33,192 nucleotides of DNA from Thetidibacter halocola (GCF_018224955.1 NZ_JAGTUU010000014.1:1-33192); one strand, 5' to 3'; numbered from the stretch's first letter, positions 7,196-17,750 are shown. Translations and numbers: made by a program. Notes: a model not told the origin generated them from the letters alone.

Positions 7196-7286
7196 GAGAG
7201 TCCCCTTGTGGCTCTGTGACTGATTGCCTGTCGGATGTTGCGATTGTCGCGATGTCGGTGGCTCCGCGCCGTCTCGGCGGTCCAAC

Positions 7287-8363
7287 TCACCCGACCTTGC
7301 AACCCCAGAAGGACGTTTGATCGGCGGCGAAATACCCGTCCTGCGCGCGGAAACTGCCCTGCAGCTCGACCGTGTCGCCGGCGGTCATCGCCACCATTGT
7401 CTGCAGCCAGAGCGCTGTGGCCTCGGAGACGTGTGAACTGGTGACTTCGCCGCGTGAGCCGCGGATCTCCGTCGTGCCATTCAACACGAGCCGCCCGCTC
7501 ATCCGCGCTGACGTGCTTGCGTTGACCTTGAACAGCAGCGTCGCGCCGAAGAGGTAGGTGCCGTCCACTGGCGCTACGAACCCGTTGTTGCCTGCGTCGA
7601 AGGCGCCCTGATCGTTGTAGTCGGTGTTGTTGAGGCCGATCTTCGTCCAGGTCCCGACGCCGACATAGTTGTCGTAATCGGTGTAGGCCTTGAACCGCGG
7701 CAGCCGGGGCTGGTCGATGATGCCGGTAGCGTTGTCGATGCTCAGCCCGTCGAAAAAGGTACTGCCATCAGCGGAGACCGCGAGGCGGAACCTGTCGGAT
7801 CCGAACAACCCGAGCAGCGCCTTCGTCACGAACCCGGTCTGCAGCGTGAGCCCGAGATCGTCGCCGACTGCCTCCTTGTTCATGGTGTAGAACAGATCGC
7901 CAGTGCCGCCCTCGGCGACTGTCTTCGCCGTCCAGAGCGCCGCGTTCAGCTTGGCCGAGAACGGGTTCGATGCGTCCGCCGTCGTGCCGACCCCGAGGAG
8001 CGCGAGGTTCTGCAGCGACGCCGGGGTTGTACCAACCCAGCCCGCCCCGTCGTAGACCAGGAGAAGGTTCTCGTCTTCGACCCAAGCCCGCCATCCGGTG
8101 CGCGGCGGCAGGCGCATCCAGGCGCCGTCTGTCCAGAGCGCCACGTTCAGATCCCAGCCCGCCCAATCGCCGGTCGCGCCCGAGGCGACGATATAGCGAT
8201 CGCCTTCGGCGGGGCTCCCGGGCGGTGCCGTCAGGTTGCGGGCGAGGACGGAAAGCTGGATGAGCCCGTCGAGGATCCGCATCGCCTCGTTATGGGTGAC
8301 ATGCTTCTGGGCCTGCGCGGCGAGGATGTAGGGCAGCAGCAGATGGGTTGTGGCGTCGGACAT
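7287..8363 (-). CDS. DUF2793 tail fibre/receptor-binding protein with C1q-like C-terminus
   Basis: A 358-aa protein. The first ~100 residues match the DUF2793 pattern common in alphaproteobacterial prophages: LLLPYILAAQAQKHVTHNEA, then the WTDGAWMRLPPRTGWRAWV area. The middle is spacer-like. The last ~140 residues (from about PRLPRFKAYTDYDNYVGVGTW to SFWGCKVG) alternate short strands like C1q/TNF-type jelly rolls, including a DGTYLFGATLLF segment. The gene follows the GTA-like gp15 gene by 10 bp. It probably attaches to the tail tip and carries the receptor-binding head. That role is inferred from position and domain order. Confidence 0.85.
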   Translation of the reverse strand: MSDATTHLLLPYILAAQAQKHVTHNEAMRILDGLIQLSVLARNLTAPPGSPAEGDRYIVASGATGDWAGWDLNVALWTDGAWMRLPPRTGWRAWVEDENLLLVYDGAGWVGTTPASLQNLALLGVGTTADASNPFSAKLNAALWTAKTVAEGGTGDLFYTMNKEAVGDDLGLTLQTGFVTKALLGLFGSDRFRLAVSADGSTFFDGLSIDNATGIIDQPRLPRFKAYTDYDNYVGVGTWTKIGLNNTDYNDQGAFDAGNNGFVAPVDGTYLFGATLLFKVNASTSARMSGRLVLNGTTEIRGSRGEVTSSHVSEATALWLQTMVAMTAGDTVELQGSFRAQDGYFAADQTSFWGCKVG

Positions 8364-8373
8364 GGGATGGCCT

Positions 8374-11300
8374 TCAGAATGTCAGCGTGACGGATTTCGG
8401 CGCACCCCGCCCGACGAGGGCGGAGAGCTGGAAGATGCGGATGTCGAGCGTGTCGCCGGAACCGAGCGGCATGCCCCAGTCGGCGGTCTGCTCGGTGGCG
8501 GTGTAGACCGCGCTGGTGGTGGTCGCGCTCAGCGCCCGCTTGACTGTCCCGCCGTCGAGGATCTCAACCTCGTAGGCATCAAGTTCCTCTGACATAGGCA
8601 CCTCCAGACCGCCCCAGCTGTCGGCGGCGAGCGACCGGGACCGGCGCGTCCAGCGGATGGTGAGATCGCCGGGCGTGCGCGGAGTGCGCCAGGGCTGCTC
8701 GACATGCGCCGCCGAGAATGGTCGCAACCCGACACCTTCAGGGGTGAAAGAGAACCCGACATAACTGTCATCGCTGACCGCACGGCTCGCCGGTCCGATG
8801 CGCCAGTTCCAGGGAATGCCAAGGTCGGCCTCGGCGATTGGCAGCGGTGCAAGGGTTTCGTCCAGCACGACCACCCGTGCGCCCGCGGGTGTCGGGTTGC
8901 CCATGGCGCCTTCCGTCCCGCGAACCCCGCGCAGCAGACGCGACAGCCGATACCGGCCCGGGGCGATCAGTTCGGCCGCGCCCGCCTGCACGATCTCCCA
9001 GACCCCGGGCGCGCTCTCGATGGCCAGCGCATTGGCCCCACCGAACAGCGTCAGATCCGTGACGCTTTCCAGCGTGCCGGAATAGAGATCGACCACCAGC
9101 GCGTTGCCCCGATCAAACCGCGAGGTCGGCCCTGCATGGAAATCCTCGACCAGCGTTCCGATCCGTGCGGCGCTGCCGAACGTTGTCAGCAGCTCGAACC
9201 CGTCCGTCGACGGGCTGCGGAACACGGCCATGTCGCCGGGCCAGGGAATGGCGTGTGCGGCGACCAGCGGCCGATGCGCCGCGACGTCCTCGCTGAGTTG
9301 TGGCAGGTCCAGGAGAACGATCTCCGGTGTGCCGAACGTGACCGCCTCGGTCACCGTGGCGCCGCGGGCGGTCCCGAGCGGGATCTCGAAACTGTCGAGG
9401 TCCTGTCGCAGCGCTTCGATGCCGCGGGCGTCCATCTCCACGCTGGCGGGGATTCGAGCGCGGTGATGATGTAGCCCTCGACCGAGCCTGTGAGGCCGGA
9501 CGTGTCGATGCGGCTGGCGGGCAGGCCCGCGCGCAGGCAGAGGTCGCGGACGAGGGCCGAGAGCGAGCCGGCGCCGAGCCGGCCAGTCAGCCAGTGGCCG
9601 CGCGCCCAGTTCGGTCCGTCGGCCCAGACATGGGTCAGTTCGGGGAAATGCGGATAGGGTCGCGCATCCCACGTCCAGGCGGCACACTCGCCGAGATCGA
9701 TCATCGGCGCGCCATAGACGGCGGAAACCGGGTTGTTGGCGATGTCGCCCCAGCAAAGCAGTGTGGCCTCGAAATACGCCCGTTGGATCGCATCGTCCCG
9801 CCAGCCCCGCGAGAAATACGGCACGGCGCTTTCCGACGACTTTGGGTCGTAGAAGACGTTGGGCAAATTGGTGCCGCGGTCGATGGCCGGGCAGCCGAAC
9901 TCGGTGAAGACGATGGGTTTGGACTGCGGGACCCAAACGGTGGACGTGGCACTTTCCATGCCGCCGGGACGATCGTAATGCTCGTTCACCCACCAGTTCC
10001 GCAGATCCTTGTAGCGGAACACCCATGCCTTGCCGTATCCGTCCTCGATCGGAGATCGCGCCTGGTCCCCCCGATCCGCCTCAGTCGCGTAGAACCAGTC
10101 GTAGCCTTCGCCGCCTTCGATGTTCGCCTGCAGGTAGGCGCGGTCATAGACCGATGGCCAGCCATTCAAGGCGTCCGCATGATCCCGCCCGTCGCGCCAG
10201 TCCGAGAGCGGCATGTAATTGTCGATGCCGACGAAATCGATCTCCGGGTCGCCCCAGAGCGGATCGAGGTGGTAGAAAACGCTGGTGACGGGTTCGGTGG
10301 TGGCGAGCGGCAGTTCTGGACTGCTGTAAGTTACCACCTTGTCATAGGCGCCGCTGAGATAGGGTTCCTCGAGCTGAACGACGATGCGCAGGGCGACGAT
10401 GGCGGGATCAGTGCGCGTGTGGCTGAGCGACCGTGGATAGGATCCCGGCGCAGTGGCGGTGGTGTTGCGCGAAGCCACAACGCTGGCAAAACTCGCCATG
10501 CGCAGCCCGTCCGGCTGCGCGCTGTCGATATCGCCCTGATCGAGCCCGTAGAGAAAGAGGATGTCGTTGCAGATGCTGGACGACGTGCCCTGCTGGATCG
10601 TCATGATGTCGGAATAGGTGAGCGTGGTGCCGAGCGGCACGTCTCCGATCCAGATGTCGCGGATGGCGTAGTATGTCGCCTTCGAGTCCGGTCCGGTCTG
10701 GGAGATGCTGGCCCCGAGCGAGACATCGCCCAGATCGATCGCCGTACCGCTGGAATAGACATGCAGCCGCCAGTTGGCGAAATCCGGCGCGAGTTGACCC
10801 ACGAAGACCTTGTAGTCACCCGCGGTGATCGCGGCGCTGAGCTCGATGTCCGAGAAATCCGCCGGGGCCGATCCCCCGGCTTCGGTCACGTGGTAGCCGA
10901 AATACTCGCTCCAATCGGCAGCATAGCTGATGCGCGTGCTGGGCCCGAGGATGCCGCGAACATCCGAGGCCAGATCCCGCAACGCCTGAACGGCCGGAAA
11001 GCTGTTACCCTCGGCGCGGATCGTGGTCAGCCCGCGCAGTTCCGAGCCGATGAGAAAGCCATCGACCCCACCGGCGGCCGCGCAGAGATGCGCATAATGC
11101 AGGATCATCCGGCGCAGGCCCCAATCGGTGCCGCCTGTCCAGCTGACCGCTTCGCCGGAAAGGCTGAAATCCGACGGCGCGGCTGAGCCGAAGAAGGCGG
11201 CGACCTGGCTCTCTGCAGCAGTGGTCTGATCGACCGTTCCGTCGTAGCCCACCGCCGGCGAACAGGTGATCCGCCCGCGCCAGGGAAAGGCCGGCTGGCC

Positions 11301-12458
11301 GAGGGTGCCCGCGTTGTCCGAGTACGGGTCCGGCAGGCTGTTGCCCGAAGGCACATCCATCAGCAGGAAGGGATAGAAGGTGACGCGCCAGCCGCGGGCC
11401 CTGATCTCGCGGATGGCTTCCACGAGTGAGAAATCCGCCGGCGTCCCGCCATAGACCGGGCGCCCGGAACCATCCACACTGACCGTCGGCGCGCTGGCGC
11501 GATCGAGCCCGTTCACCCGCCATGCGAGCGGCGTGGTGGCCTTGTCCCCAACCTCGACGCAAGGGCGGATCTGGCAGTTCCCGGCGCGCAGATCAGTGCC
11601 GAACCAGGACACGACGAGGCTGACGCTTTCGAGGTTCGGAAGCGCGGCTTGCAACTGGTCGAGCGCAACCGTGAGATCGGTGGCGTCGGACCGCGCGTGG
11701 ACATTCTCGGAGATGGTCGTGCCGGACCCGCCCTTGCGGATCGGCGTGGTGGCATAGACGAACTCGCCGGCCGAGGGGATGAGGGTGACGGCCCGGATCA
11801 GGCTTTCCGCGCCATCTTCGCCACCCAGAGGGCGAAAGACCTCGAAGGAGAGCTGTGGCAGGCGGTTGCCGAAATTCCCCAGCGCCAGATCCTCGAAGAC
11901 GACATAGGCGGTGCCCCGATAGGCGGGCGTCTCGTCGGCGCCCATGGTGGTCGCGATGAGCGGATCGGCGGACTGGACCTCGTCGCCGGGATACCAGCGC
12001 CAGGTGATGCCGGAGGTGTCCAGCAGCTTGCCATCCGCCCAGATGCGCCCGATGCCGGTGATGGGGCCTTCGCAGAGCGCAACGGCGAAGCTGGCATAGT
12101 AGAGATACTCGGTCGTCTTGACCTTCTGACCGCCGCCGCCCTTGCCACCTCCCTGCGTGGTGGTCTTCTTCCGCTCCCTGAAATCCGTGGCCCAGATGAT
12201 GTTGCCGCCGATGCGCATGCGTCCATAGAGCCGCGGGATGACCGCGCCCTCGGTCGAGGAGGTGATCCGCAGGCTTTCGAGCCGTGCACCTTCGATACGC
12301 TGGGCAGGCGTCAGCGAGGAGACGATCCAGCTGTCGACGACGGAGCCAAGGGCCGAGCCGACAAAGCCGCCGATGGTGGCGGCGCTGACACCGAGGATTG
12401 CGCCACCGATGCTGCCGCCGATGGCGGTGCCGACGGCGCCGAGAACGAGCGTGGCCAT
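8374..12458 (-). pseudogene. GTA gp15-like TIM-barrel tail-tip protein, frameshifted
   Basis: Homologue of the roughly 1,300-aa baseplate/megatron-type protein encoded by Rhodobacter GTA gene 15. The N-terminus has a Gly-rich hydrophobic stretch (MATLVLGAVGTAIGGSIGG), followed by the family pattern IPRLYGRMRIGGNIIWATDF. A large glycoside-hydrolase-like TIM-barrel region follows, with PIVFTEFGCPAIDRGT. The frame from 12458 leaves the family sequence near 9450 at LESP and stops at 9351. The family sequence resumes as PASVEMDARG in the -1 frame and runs intact to 8374. Restoring one base near 9445-9451 gives a continuous LESPASVEMD. No canonical slippery heptamer is present, so I treat this as a 1-nt deletion or a sequencing error. 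Confidence 0.88.
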
Positions 12459-12461
12459 GGG

Positions 12462-12899
12462 TCAGGTCCGGTCCGGAAAGAGAAAGGCAAAGGCAATGCG
12501 ACGGCGCCAGGCAGGCGTCAGAGGCTCCTCGATGACGCCCAGCCGCTCATCAGCGTGCAGGAAGGTGCCGGGCGTGGTGACGATCCCGACATGCTTGGCG
12601 ATGGCGCGCGGCATCATCCGGAAGAGCAGGAGTGCGCCTGGCGTGATCTCCGCCGGTGCGATCTCGATCATCATCGAGCGCGCGCCATCGGCCAGAACTT
12701 CCCGCGGGGCGATCTCGCCCCAGTCCCGGCTGTAAGGCGGGACCGGGAAAGGCTCAGGACCCACGACTTCGCGCCAGACACCACGCGCGAGGCCGAGGCA
12801 GTCACAGCCAACGCCGCGCAGGCTCGCCTGGTCGTGGTACGGCGTGCCGAGCCAGGACCGCGCGGCGGCGATGACGCGCTCGGGATCGGCGGGTGTCAC
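12462..12899 (-). CDS. NlpC/P60 peptidase, GTA gp14-like
   Basis: A 145-aa cysteine peptidase of the NlpC/P60 family placed exactly where GTA gene 14 lies. The catalytic Cys is in GCDCLGL (Cys34 by the DCxGL pattern), the catalytic His is His103 in KHVGIV, and His115 (FLHAD) is a candidate third residue. In tailed phages such proteins sit at the tail tip and open peptidoglycan during DNA entry. The start is GTG 12899 and overlaps the gp13 stop as GTGA. It is followed 4 bp later by gp15, consistent with a single tail-tip operon. Confidence 0.88.
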   Translation of the reverse strand: MTPADPERVIAAARSWLGTPYHDQASLRGVGCDCLGLARGVWREVVGPEPFPVPPYSRDWGEIAPREVLADGARSMMIEIAPAEITPGALLLFRMMPRAIAKHVGIVTTPGTFLHADERLGVIEEPLTPAWRRRIAFAFLFPDRT

Positions 12900-13780
12900 A
12901 GCACACCTCCGCTGTGCCCGCCGTCCTTGGTCGCATACCGGATCACGGCGTCCTGGCCCGGTATGTGCGGAAACCCCCGGAAGTTCGGCACGTTGGCGAA
13001 CTTCGCGCCACAGGTCTCGATCCGTTTGTCGCAGCCGGCATGGATTGTGAAACCATCGCCTTCCGCCAAGCCGCGCACCGGAGCCATGAGCAGCGCGATG
13101 GTGGCGATGCCGTCGGAAACATCATGCGACGCGATCTCTGCCACGCGCCCGGCATTGGCGCCGCTGGTCCAGGTCAACGTGCCATGCATGAACCAGCCGG
13201 CCGGAAAGCCGACGAGGCCTGTTGCGTAGAAAGACCGATCCCGCAGGACCGCCTCGACAGTGCCGGTGCCCCTGAAGCTAGAAGCCTCGAGATTTACACC
13301 GCACCGGGCATCGCCAAGCGCGGCATCGCAGGTCGCCTGGAACGTCCGCCCGACGGTCTGGCCCAGCACGTGGGCCAGCGAGCGTACCTCGGCGACGAAG
13401 GAGAGCCGCCCGCGCCGGATCTGGCCGATGGCCCCGCGCCGCATGAGCACGCGCTGGCTAGTGTCCGCCCAGTTCACCCGCCAGACCTCGACCTCGGCAT
13501 TGTCCCAGCGGCCATCGAGGATGTCGGTCTCCGTGATCCGGTCCGAGGTCAACACGCCTTCGGCATCCTGCGCATCGACCGAGAGATCGGTGCCCGAGCG
13601 GATCTCCGAAGCCGTCAGCCCGCTTTCCGGCTCGAAGCTGGTCTCGTCGAAATCGAGTGCACGATCATGATCGGTGAAGCCGAGCACCGTGCCGTCGGAC
13701 CGGATGATCCGCCAACACCAGGCGAGCGTCGTCGTGCCCGCGTCGAGATGGGCCTACAGATCGGGCGAGAGGGTTTTCAT
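12896..13780 (-). pseudogene. GTA gp13-like DUF2163/BR0599 tail protein with early amber codon
   Basis: Homologue of the GTA gene 13 product, a DUF2163 N-terminal part plus a Phage_BR0599 C-terminal part with paired cysteines (CDAALGDARCGV, HAGCDKRIETCGAKF). The natural start is ATG 13780: the frame reads MKTLSPDL, then TAG at 13754-13756, then AHLDAGTTTLAWCWRI in the same frame, and continues to 12896. Homologues have Gln here, so CAG has become TAG by one change. The open part downstream could only begin at GTG 13687, without a ribosome site. The whole-gene span is given. Either the protein is lost or made by readthrough, or the base is a sequencing error. Confidence 0.85.
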
Positions 13781-13805
13781 TGATGTGTCCGTTCACAGAT
13801 TGAAT

Positions 13806-13826
13806 TGTAAAGCAGATGTCTTTACA
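13806..13826. promoter_or_regulatory. Operator-like dyad upstream of the toxin-antitoxin pair
   Basis: TGTAAAG-N7-CTTTACA, a perfect 7-bp inverted repeat centred about 40 bp before the antitoxin start, in the 76-bp gap between divergent gp13 and tacA-like genes. RHH antitoxins bind such sites for autorepression. The assignment is inferred. Confidence 0.6.
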
Positions 13827-13856
13827 TTGAGAGTCGTATCGTTTCAGGAGCGCGCC

Positions 13857-14150
13857 GTGGTTGCCGTGACACCCAACGAGGACGCCCAACGGCGTTCGCT
13901 GATCAATCTTCGCGTCACCCCGCGGGACCGCGACCTGATCGATCGTGCCGCGGCGCTGCTCGGCAAGAACCGCTCCGAGTTCATGATGGAGGCCAGCCGG
14001 CAAGCGGCCGAAGATGCGCTTCTCGACCGCACGGCATTCCGTCTCGACGCGACGCAGTTCGCAGCCTTCATGGAGCGGCTCGATGCGCCGCCCGCGCCGA
14101 ACGAGGGCCTGCGCAAACTGCTCGCCACGCCCGCACCATGGGAGAAATGA
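13857..14150 (+). CDS. TacA-type antitoxin (DUF1778, ribbon-helix-helix)
   Basis: A 97-aa protein read from GTG 13857, preceded by CAGGAG at a 6-nt spacing; the open frame extends further upstream but has no ribosome site there. The N-terminal strand RRSLINLRV and helices PRDRDLIDRAAALLGKNRSEFMMEASRQAAEDAL form the DUF1778 ribbon-helix-helix pattern. The C-terminal tail (FAAFMERLDAPPAPNEGL) is the part that wraps the toxin in TacAT systems. It overlaps the acetyltransferase gene by 4 bp (ATGA). The pair is on the plus strand, opposite to the tail operon it interrupts. Confidence 0.9.
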   Translation: MVAVTPNEDAQRRSLINLRVTPRDRDLIDRAAALLGKNRSEFMMEASRQAAEDALLDRTAFRLDATQFAAFMERLDAPPAPNEGLRKLLATPAPWEK

Positions 14151-14662
14151 CGCCGGGCGAGGAGCCGCTGCGCGCGCCGGAACCGCTGAACGACGATCAC
14201 CAGATCGACGGCTTCGCCTCCGGGGCGCCCACACTCGATGCATGGCTCACGCGCAAGTCCCGGGCCAATCAGGCCTCCGGGGCCTCGCGCACCTATGTCC
14301 TCTGCCGCGGTCAGCGCGTTGTCGGTTTCTATGCGCTGGCCGCCGGGTCGGTCAGCCACGATCTGGCGCCGCGCAAGCTCCGGCAGAACATGCCGGACCC
14401 GGTGCCGGTTATCGTATTGGGGCGGCTGGCCATCGACGCCTCGGAACAGGGCAATGGCCTCGGCCGGGCACTTTTGCGTGATGCGGTGCTGCGCATCACG
14501 GCCGCCGCGCAGGAGGTCGGCATCGCTGCCATCCTGGTTCATGCCCTGAATGATCGCGCCAAGGCCTTTTACCTCGAGGCCGGGTTTGCCGAGACCGCGG
14601 TCGAGCCTCTGACGCTCTTCCTGCGGATCAAGGACGTCCGGGCGCTGCTGGGCGAAGCCTGA
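14147..14662 (+). CDS. TacT-type GNAT acetyltransferase toxin
   Basis: A 171-aa GNAT-fold protein. The pattern CRGQRVVGFYALAAGSVSHD, then VLGRLAID, then the acetyl-CoA loop QGNGLG (101-106), and AFYLEAGF with catalytic Tyr142 matches TacT-type toxins. These acetylate the amino group of charged tRNAs and halt translation until neutralised by the DUF1778 partner. The start is ATG 14147 in an ATGA overlap with the antitoxin; ATG 14138 is an in-frame alternative. Its stop lies only 3 bp from the convergent gp12 stop at 14666. As a prophage cargo it may aid maintenance or exclude other phages. That role is inferred. Confidence 0.9.
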   Translation: MTPGEEPLRAPEPLNDDHQIDGFASGAPTLDAWLTRKSRANQASGASRTYVLCRGQRVVGFYALAAGSVSHDLAPRKLRQNMPDPVPVIVLGRLAIDASEQGNGLGRALLRDAVLRITAAAQEVGIAAILVHALNDRAKAFYLEAGFAETAVEPLTLFLRIKDVRALLGEA

Positions 14663-14665
14663 GCA

Positions 14666-15292
14666 TCAGGTCGGGATCTCCATGAGCGGAATCGAGGTGA
14701 TCGATCCGAGGCGCTCGAGGTCGAGGGTCACGTCGAGCATGTCGGTGTCGAAGCGCACGGGGACGTCGAATTCAAAGCCTGCGGTGATCGGGACGCCGGG
14801 GGCGGGGGCCACGGCGAACCCCACGATCCCTTTCGTGGGATCAACTGACCAGCCGTTGCCCTGTTCGATGCCGTCCAAAGCGATGCGCAGGGTGCCGGAA
14901 ACGGGCTTGGTGATGATCCGCGACCAGGACTGGGCACCGGAGGTGTAGGACTTCACCAGTTGGAACGCCGTCGTCTCGCCGTCGCCGGTGCCGATGATCT
15001 GGTCACTTGGACCCGGCACCTGCGATGGCAGACAGGACCTGTAATCCGCCCAGTCCCTGAAGCGGAACCCATGGAGACGGCCGTTGCGCGCCTCGAAAAA
15101 AGCCACCACCGCTGCCAGATCGTCGGCACGGCGGATGCCATAGGCGACATCATAGCGTCGCCGGCTGTTGGCCCAGCTGGCATTGCGCTCCTCGGCGCCG
15201 CTCGCCAGCTCGACGATCTGCGTGCGCCGAACCGGCCCGCCTCGCGCCCCGCGGCTGATGTCATCCGGAAACCGGACCTCGTGGAAAGCCAT
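14666..15292 (-). CDS. DUF2460 tail protein, GTA gp12-like
   Basis: A 208-aa DUF2460 protein, the counterpart of Rhodobacter GTA gene 12 (distal tail/tail-tip hub component). Recognisable features are AFHEVRFPDDISRGARGGPVR at the start, RRYDVAYGIRRADDLAAVVAFFEARNGRLHGFRFRDW in the middle, and the closing LDLERLGSITSIPLMEIPT. ATG 15292 is chosen because it overlaps the tape-measure stop as TGATG; a GTG one codon upstream also exists. In related elements it is directly followed by gp13, but here the toxin-antitoxin pair separates the two. Confidence 0.9.
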   Translation of the reverse strand: MAFHEVRFPDDISRGARGGPVRRTQIVELASGAEERNASWANSRRRYDVAYGIRRADDLAAVVAFFEARNGRLHGFRFRDWADYRSCLPSQVPGPSDQIIGTGDGETTAFQLVKSYTSGAQSWSRIITKPVSGTLRIALDGIEQGNGWSVDPTKGIVGFAVAPAPGVPITAGFEFDVPVRFDTDMLDVTLDLERLGSITSIPLMEIPT

Positions 15293-17750
15293 CACATGCC
15301 CCTTCGACCCAGCGAGACCGCGCGCGCAATATCGGCCGCGACCTGCGTGCGCGACTGGCGGAAGCTCTCGGCGTCACGGGCGTTGATGGTCACGTTGATG
15401 CTGGGCGCGCCGCTGCCATATCCGGCCGCCTCACGCCGCGAGAGAACCCGCTCGCCGCGTTGCAGGATCGCCGGCACTTCGTCGGGTTTGAGGCCGGCCC
15501 ACCCGCCGCTGCGCATCCGCGGGGCGCCGGCAAAGACCAGCGCCGGGACCATGCGGCCCGGGCCGGGCGCACCAACCACGCCACCGGTGTGCAGGACATT
15601 CGCAAACAGCCCACCGGCCCCGCCCAGCGCGCCGGAAAGGGCCTTTGCGATGGGGCCGAGGATGAAACGCCGGGCGGCGAGCTTTGCCAGATCGGCGATC
15701 ATCGACGTGACAAGGCTGAGGAAGTCGAGCTTGCCGGTCTTCACGAACTCGCCCACGGCATTCTCGGCCGCGGTGAAGGCGCCAATCAGCGCCTGGCCGA
15801 CATCACCGCCGATCTCGCGTGCCTTCGCGGCATAATCCGAAAGCGCCGCGGTGACGGCTTGCCAGCCGGTGACGGCCGTCTTTGATCCTTCTGCAGCCGC
15901 GGTGCCGGCGTCCCGCGCCGCACCGCCCGCGTCCTTGGCCGCGGTGGTTGTGTTGTTCAATCCGGCATTCAGCGCATCGGCCGCTCCAGCCGCTTCGGTC
16001 AGCACCGCCTCGGCCTCCGTCCCGGTACCCGTCACGGCATCCTTCAGCGCCTGCCAGCTGGCAAGCGGGCGACCGGCGGCATCGGCCAGCATGCCGGCGG
16101 CCTCCCGATAGCCGTCGGCCCGCGTGCGGGCGTCGTCGGCCAATGCGCCGAGCCCGAGGTCGGGCGGTTGGATATAGGTGCGTTCCAGAGCGCTCGAGAA
16201 GGCATCTGCCGCGGCGGTGCCGGCCGCTGCGGCGGCCCCCTCGAACGGGTTGCCGATGCGTCCCAGCTCCACCGGATCGAGCGCGCCGATCCGCACGCCG
16301 CCTTCGCCGGTGGCCCAGTCGGGCAGCAATGCCAGCGCCGCGTTCAGCGTTTCGATGAAGCGGTTGATCCGGGTGACGACACCGTTGAGCATGGCCTCGA
16401 CGCCGGAGATCAGTCCGTTCGCCGCCTGGAACGCGAAATCGCCAATAGCACCCGGCAGGCGGCTCCAGATCGCCACCGCCGCATCATAGGCGCCCTGGAA
16501 GATCGCCGCCGCCCGGTTACCAAACTGCACGACGCCCGCGATGGTGCCCTCCAGCGCCGAGAAAGCGGAGGCCTTGAGCCCCTCCCAGCCGGCCGCCATG
16601 CGTGCGAGTGTCGCGTCGAGCGAGAGGCTGATCCGCGACCAGACTTCGCGCGCCAGATCGCCGAGCAGGCGGAAGGCCTCGCCCACGCCGCCGACCCCGG
16701 CGACCAGCCGCGAGAGCTGGTAGATCAGTTCGCCTGCACCGACGATCAGCGCCCCGATGCCGGTGCGGATCAGCGCGCCGCGCAGGAAAACGAGCGCGGT
16801 TGCCAGTCCGCGCACGGACAAGGCTGCGGCGGCCAGTCCCGCGACCCAGCGCCCGGCCATGACCCCGGCGAACGCTGCCGCATAGGACGCCATCCGCCCG
16901 AGGTTGCCGATCAGCGCATCGAGCGCCGTGCGCAGGATGCCGCCCTCCGAGGCCAGCGCCACGAAGGCCCTGGCCAGCGCTTCGACGGAAGGCGCCACGG
17001 CTACCGCGATCCGGTTGCGCAGGCCTTCGAAGACCAGCGAGACGGTGCCCAGCGCCAGTTCCGTGCGCCGCAAGGCTTCCAGCGCTTTGCCATCAAGCAC
17101 GGCGCCAAGATAATCGGCCTGGTCGCCGAGCCGCGTCATCTCCGCCCCGCCATTGCGCAGGAGCGGCAGAAGCGGGTGGCGTCGGACGCCATGGCTTCGA
17201 GATAGAAGGTCATCTCCTGCTGGCTGAGACCCGCCCGCTCAAGCGTATCGACATAGAGCTGCAGAGCCTCCGGGCCGGAGAGGCGGGCGAACTGATCGGC
17301 CGTGACGCCCACGCGCGGCGCAACCTTCTCGAAGAAATCCGCCATCGGCCCGCCGCCGGTCTGCAGGAAATCACCCACCCGGTCGTTCACGTCCTTCAGG
17401 ATGTCGGCGAGCTTCTCCTGCTCGATGCCAACCGTCCGAGCCCCGGCCGACCAGCCCTGCAGAGCCTCCGGCGTGGCATTGGCGACCTGCGCAAACTGCC
17501 GGATCTGTGCAGCGCTCTCGGCCGTGGCGCGAACGATGAGCCCGAGCGAGGCCGTGGCCGCCGCAGCAGCAGCGGACAGCGCCACACCGGCGCGCCGCGC
17601 GAAGCTGGCCAGCCGCGTGTTCGCCAGCTCCATTTCGCGGCTGAGCCGCCCGAACCCGCGGGACCCGGCCTCGCCGATGCCTTCCAGTTCGGCACGCACA
17701 CGCCTTCCGCCCTCCGCCACGAGGCGGACGGAGACCTTCTTCTCAGCCAT
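15292..17750 (-). pseudogene. Tail tape-measure protein, split by a 1-nt frameshift
   Basis: Together the two frames make a tape measure of about 818 aa. The N-terminal frame (17750 to 17136) begins MAEKKVSVRLVAEGGRRVRAEL and has a long Ala-rich helical region. It departs from the family sequence after ASDATR near 17177 and stops 40 bp later. The family sequence resumes in the -1 frame (LPLLRNGGAEMTRLGDQADYL) and runs to 15292 through hydrophobic segments and Ala/Gly-rich repeats, ending with the PSINVTINARDAESFRQS motif. One missing base near 17176-17178 (CGCTTCTG for CGCTTCCTG) explains the break. There is no slippery heptamer. The start overlaps the chaperone frameshift product, showing coupling. 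Confidence 0.88.

Noticed and set aside
9440-9456. Programmed frameshift as explanation for the gp15 and tape-measure breaks
   Set aside because: Neither junction has an X_XXY_YYZ slippery heptamer, unlike the tail chaperone site at 18066-18072.
8374-10026. 550-aa frame taken as a separate gene
   Set aside because: Its first ~190 residues are out of frame with the gp15 family; only the part after about 9450 is real, and it is the 3' end of the disrupted gene.
9594-13229. Two long plus-strand frames (about 530 aa each) opposite the gp15 and gp13-14 genes
   Set aside because: High-GC shadow frames. The minus strand has clear family homology and the plus frames do not.
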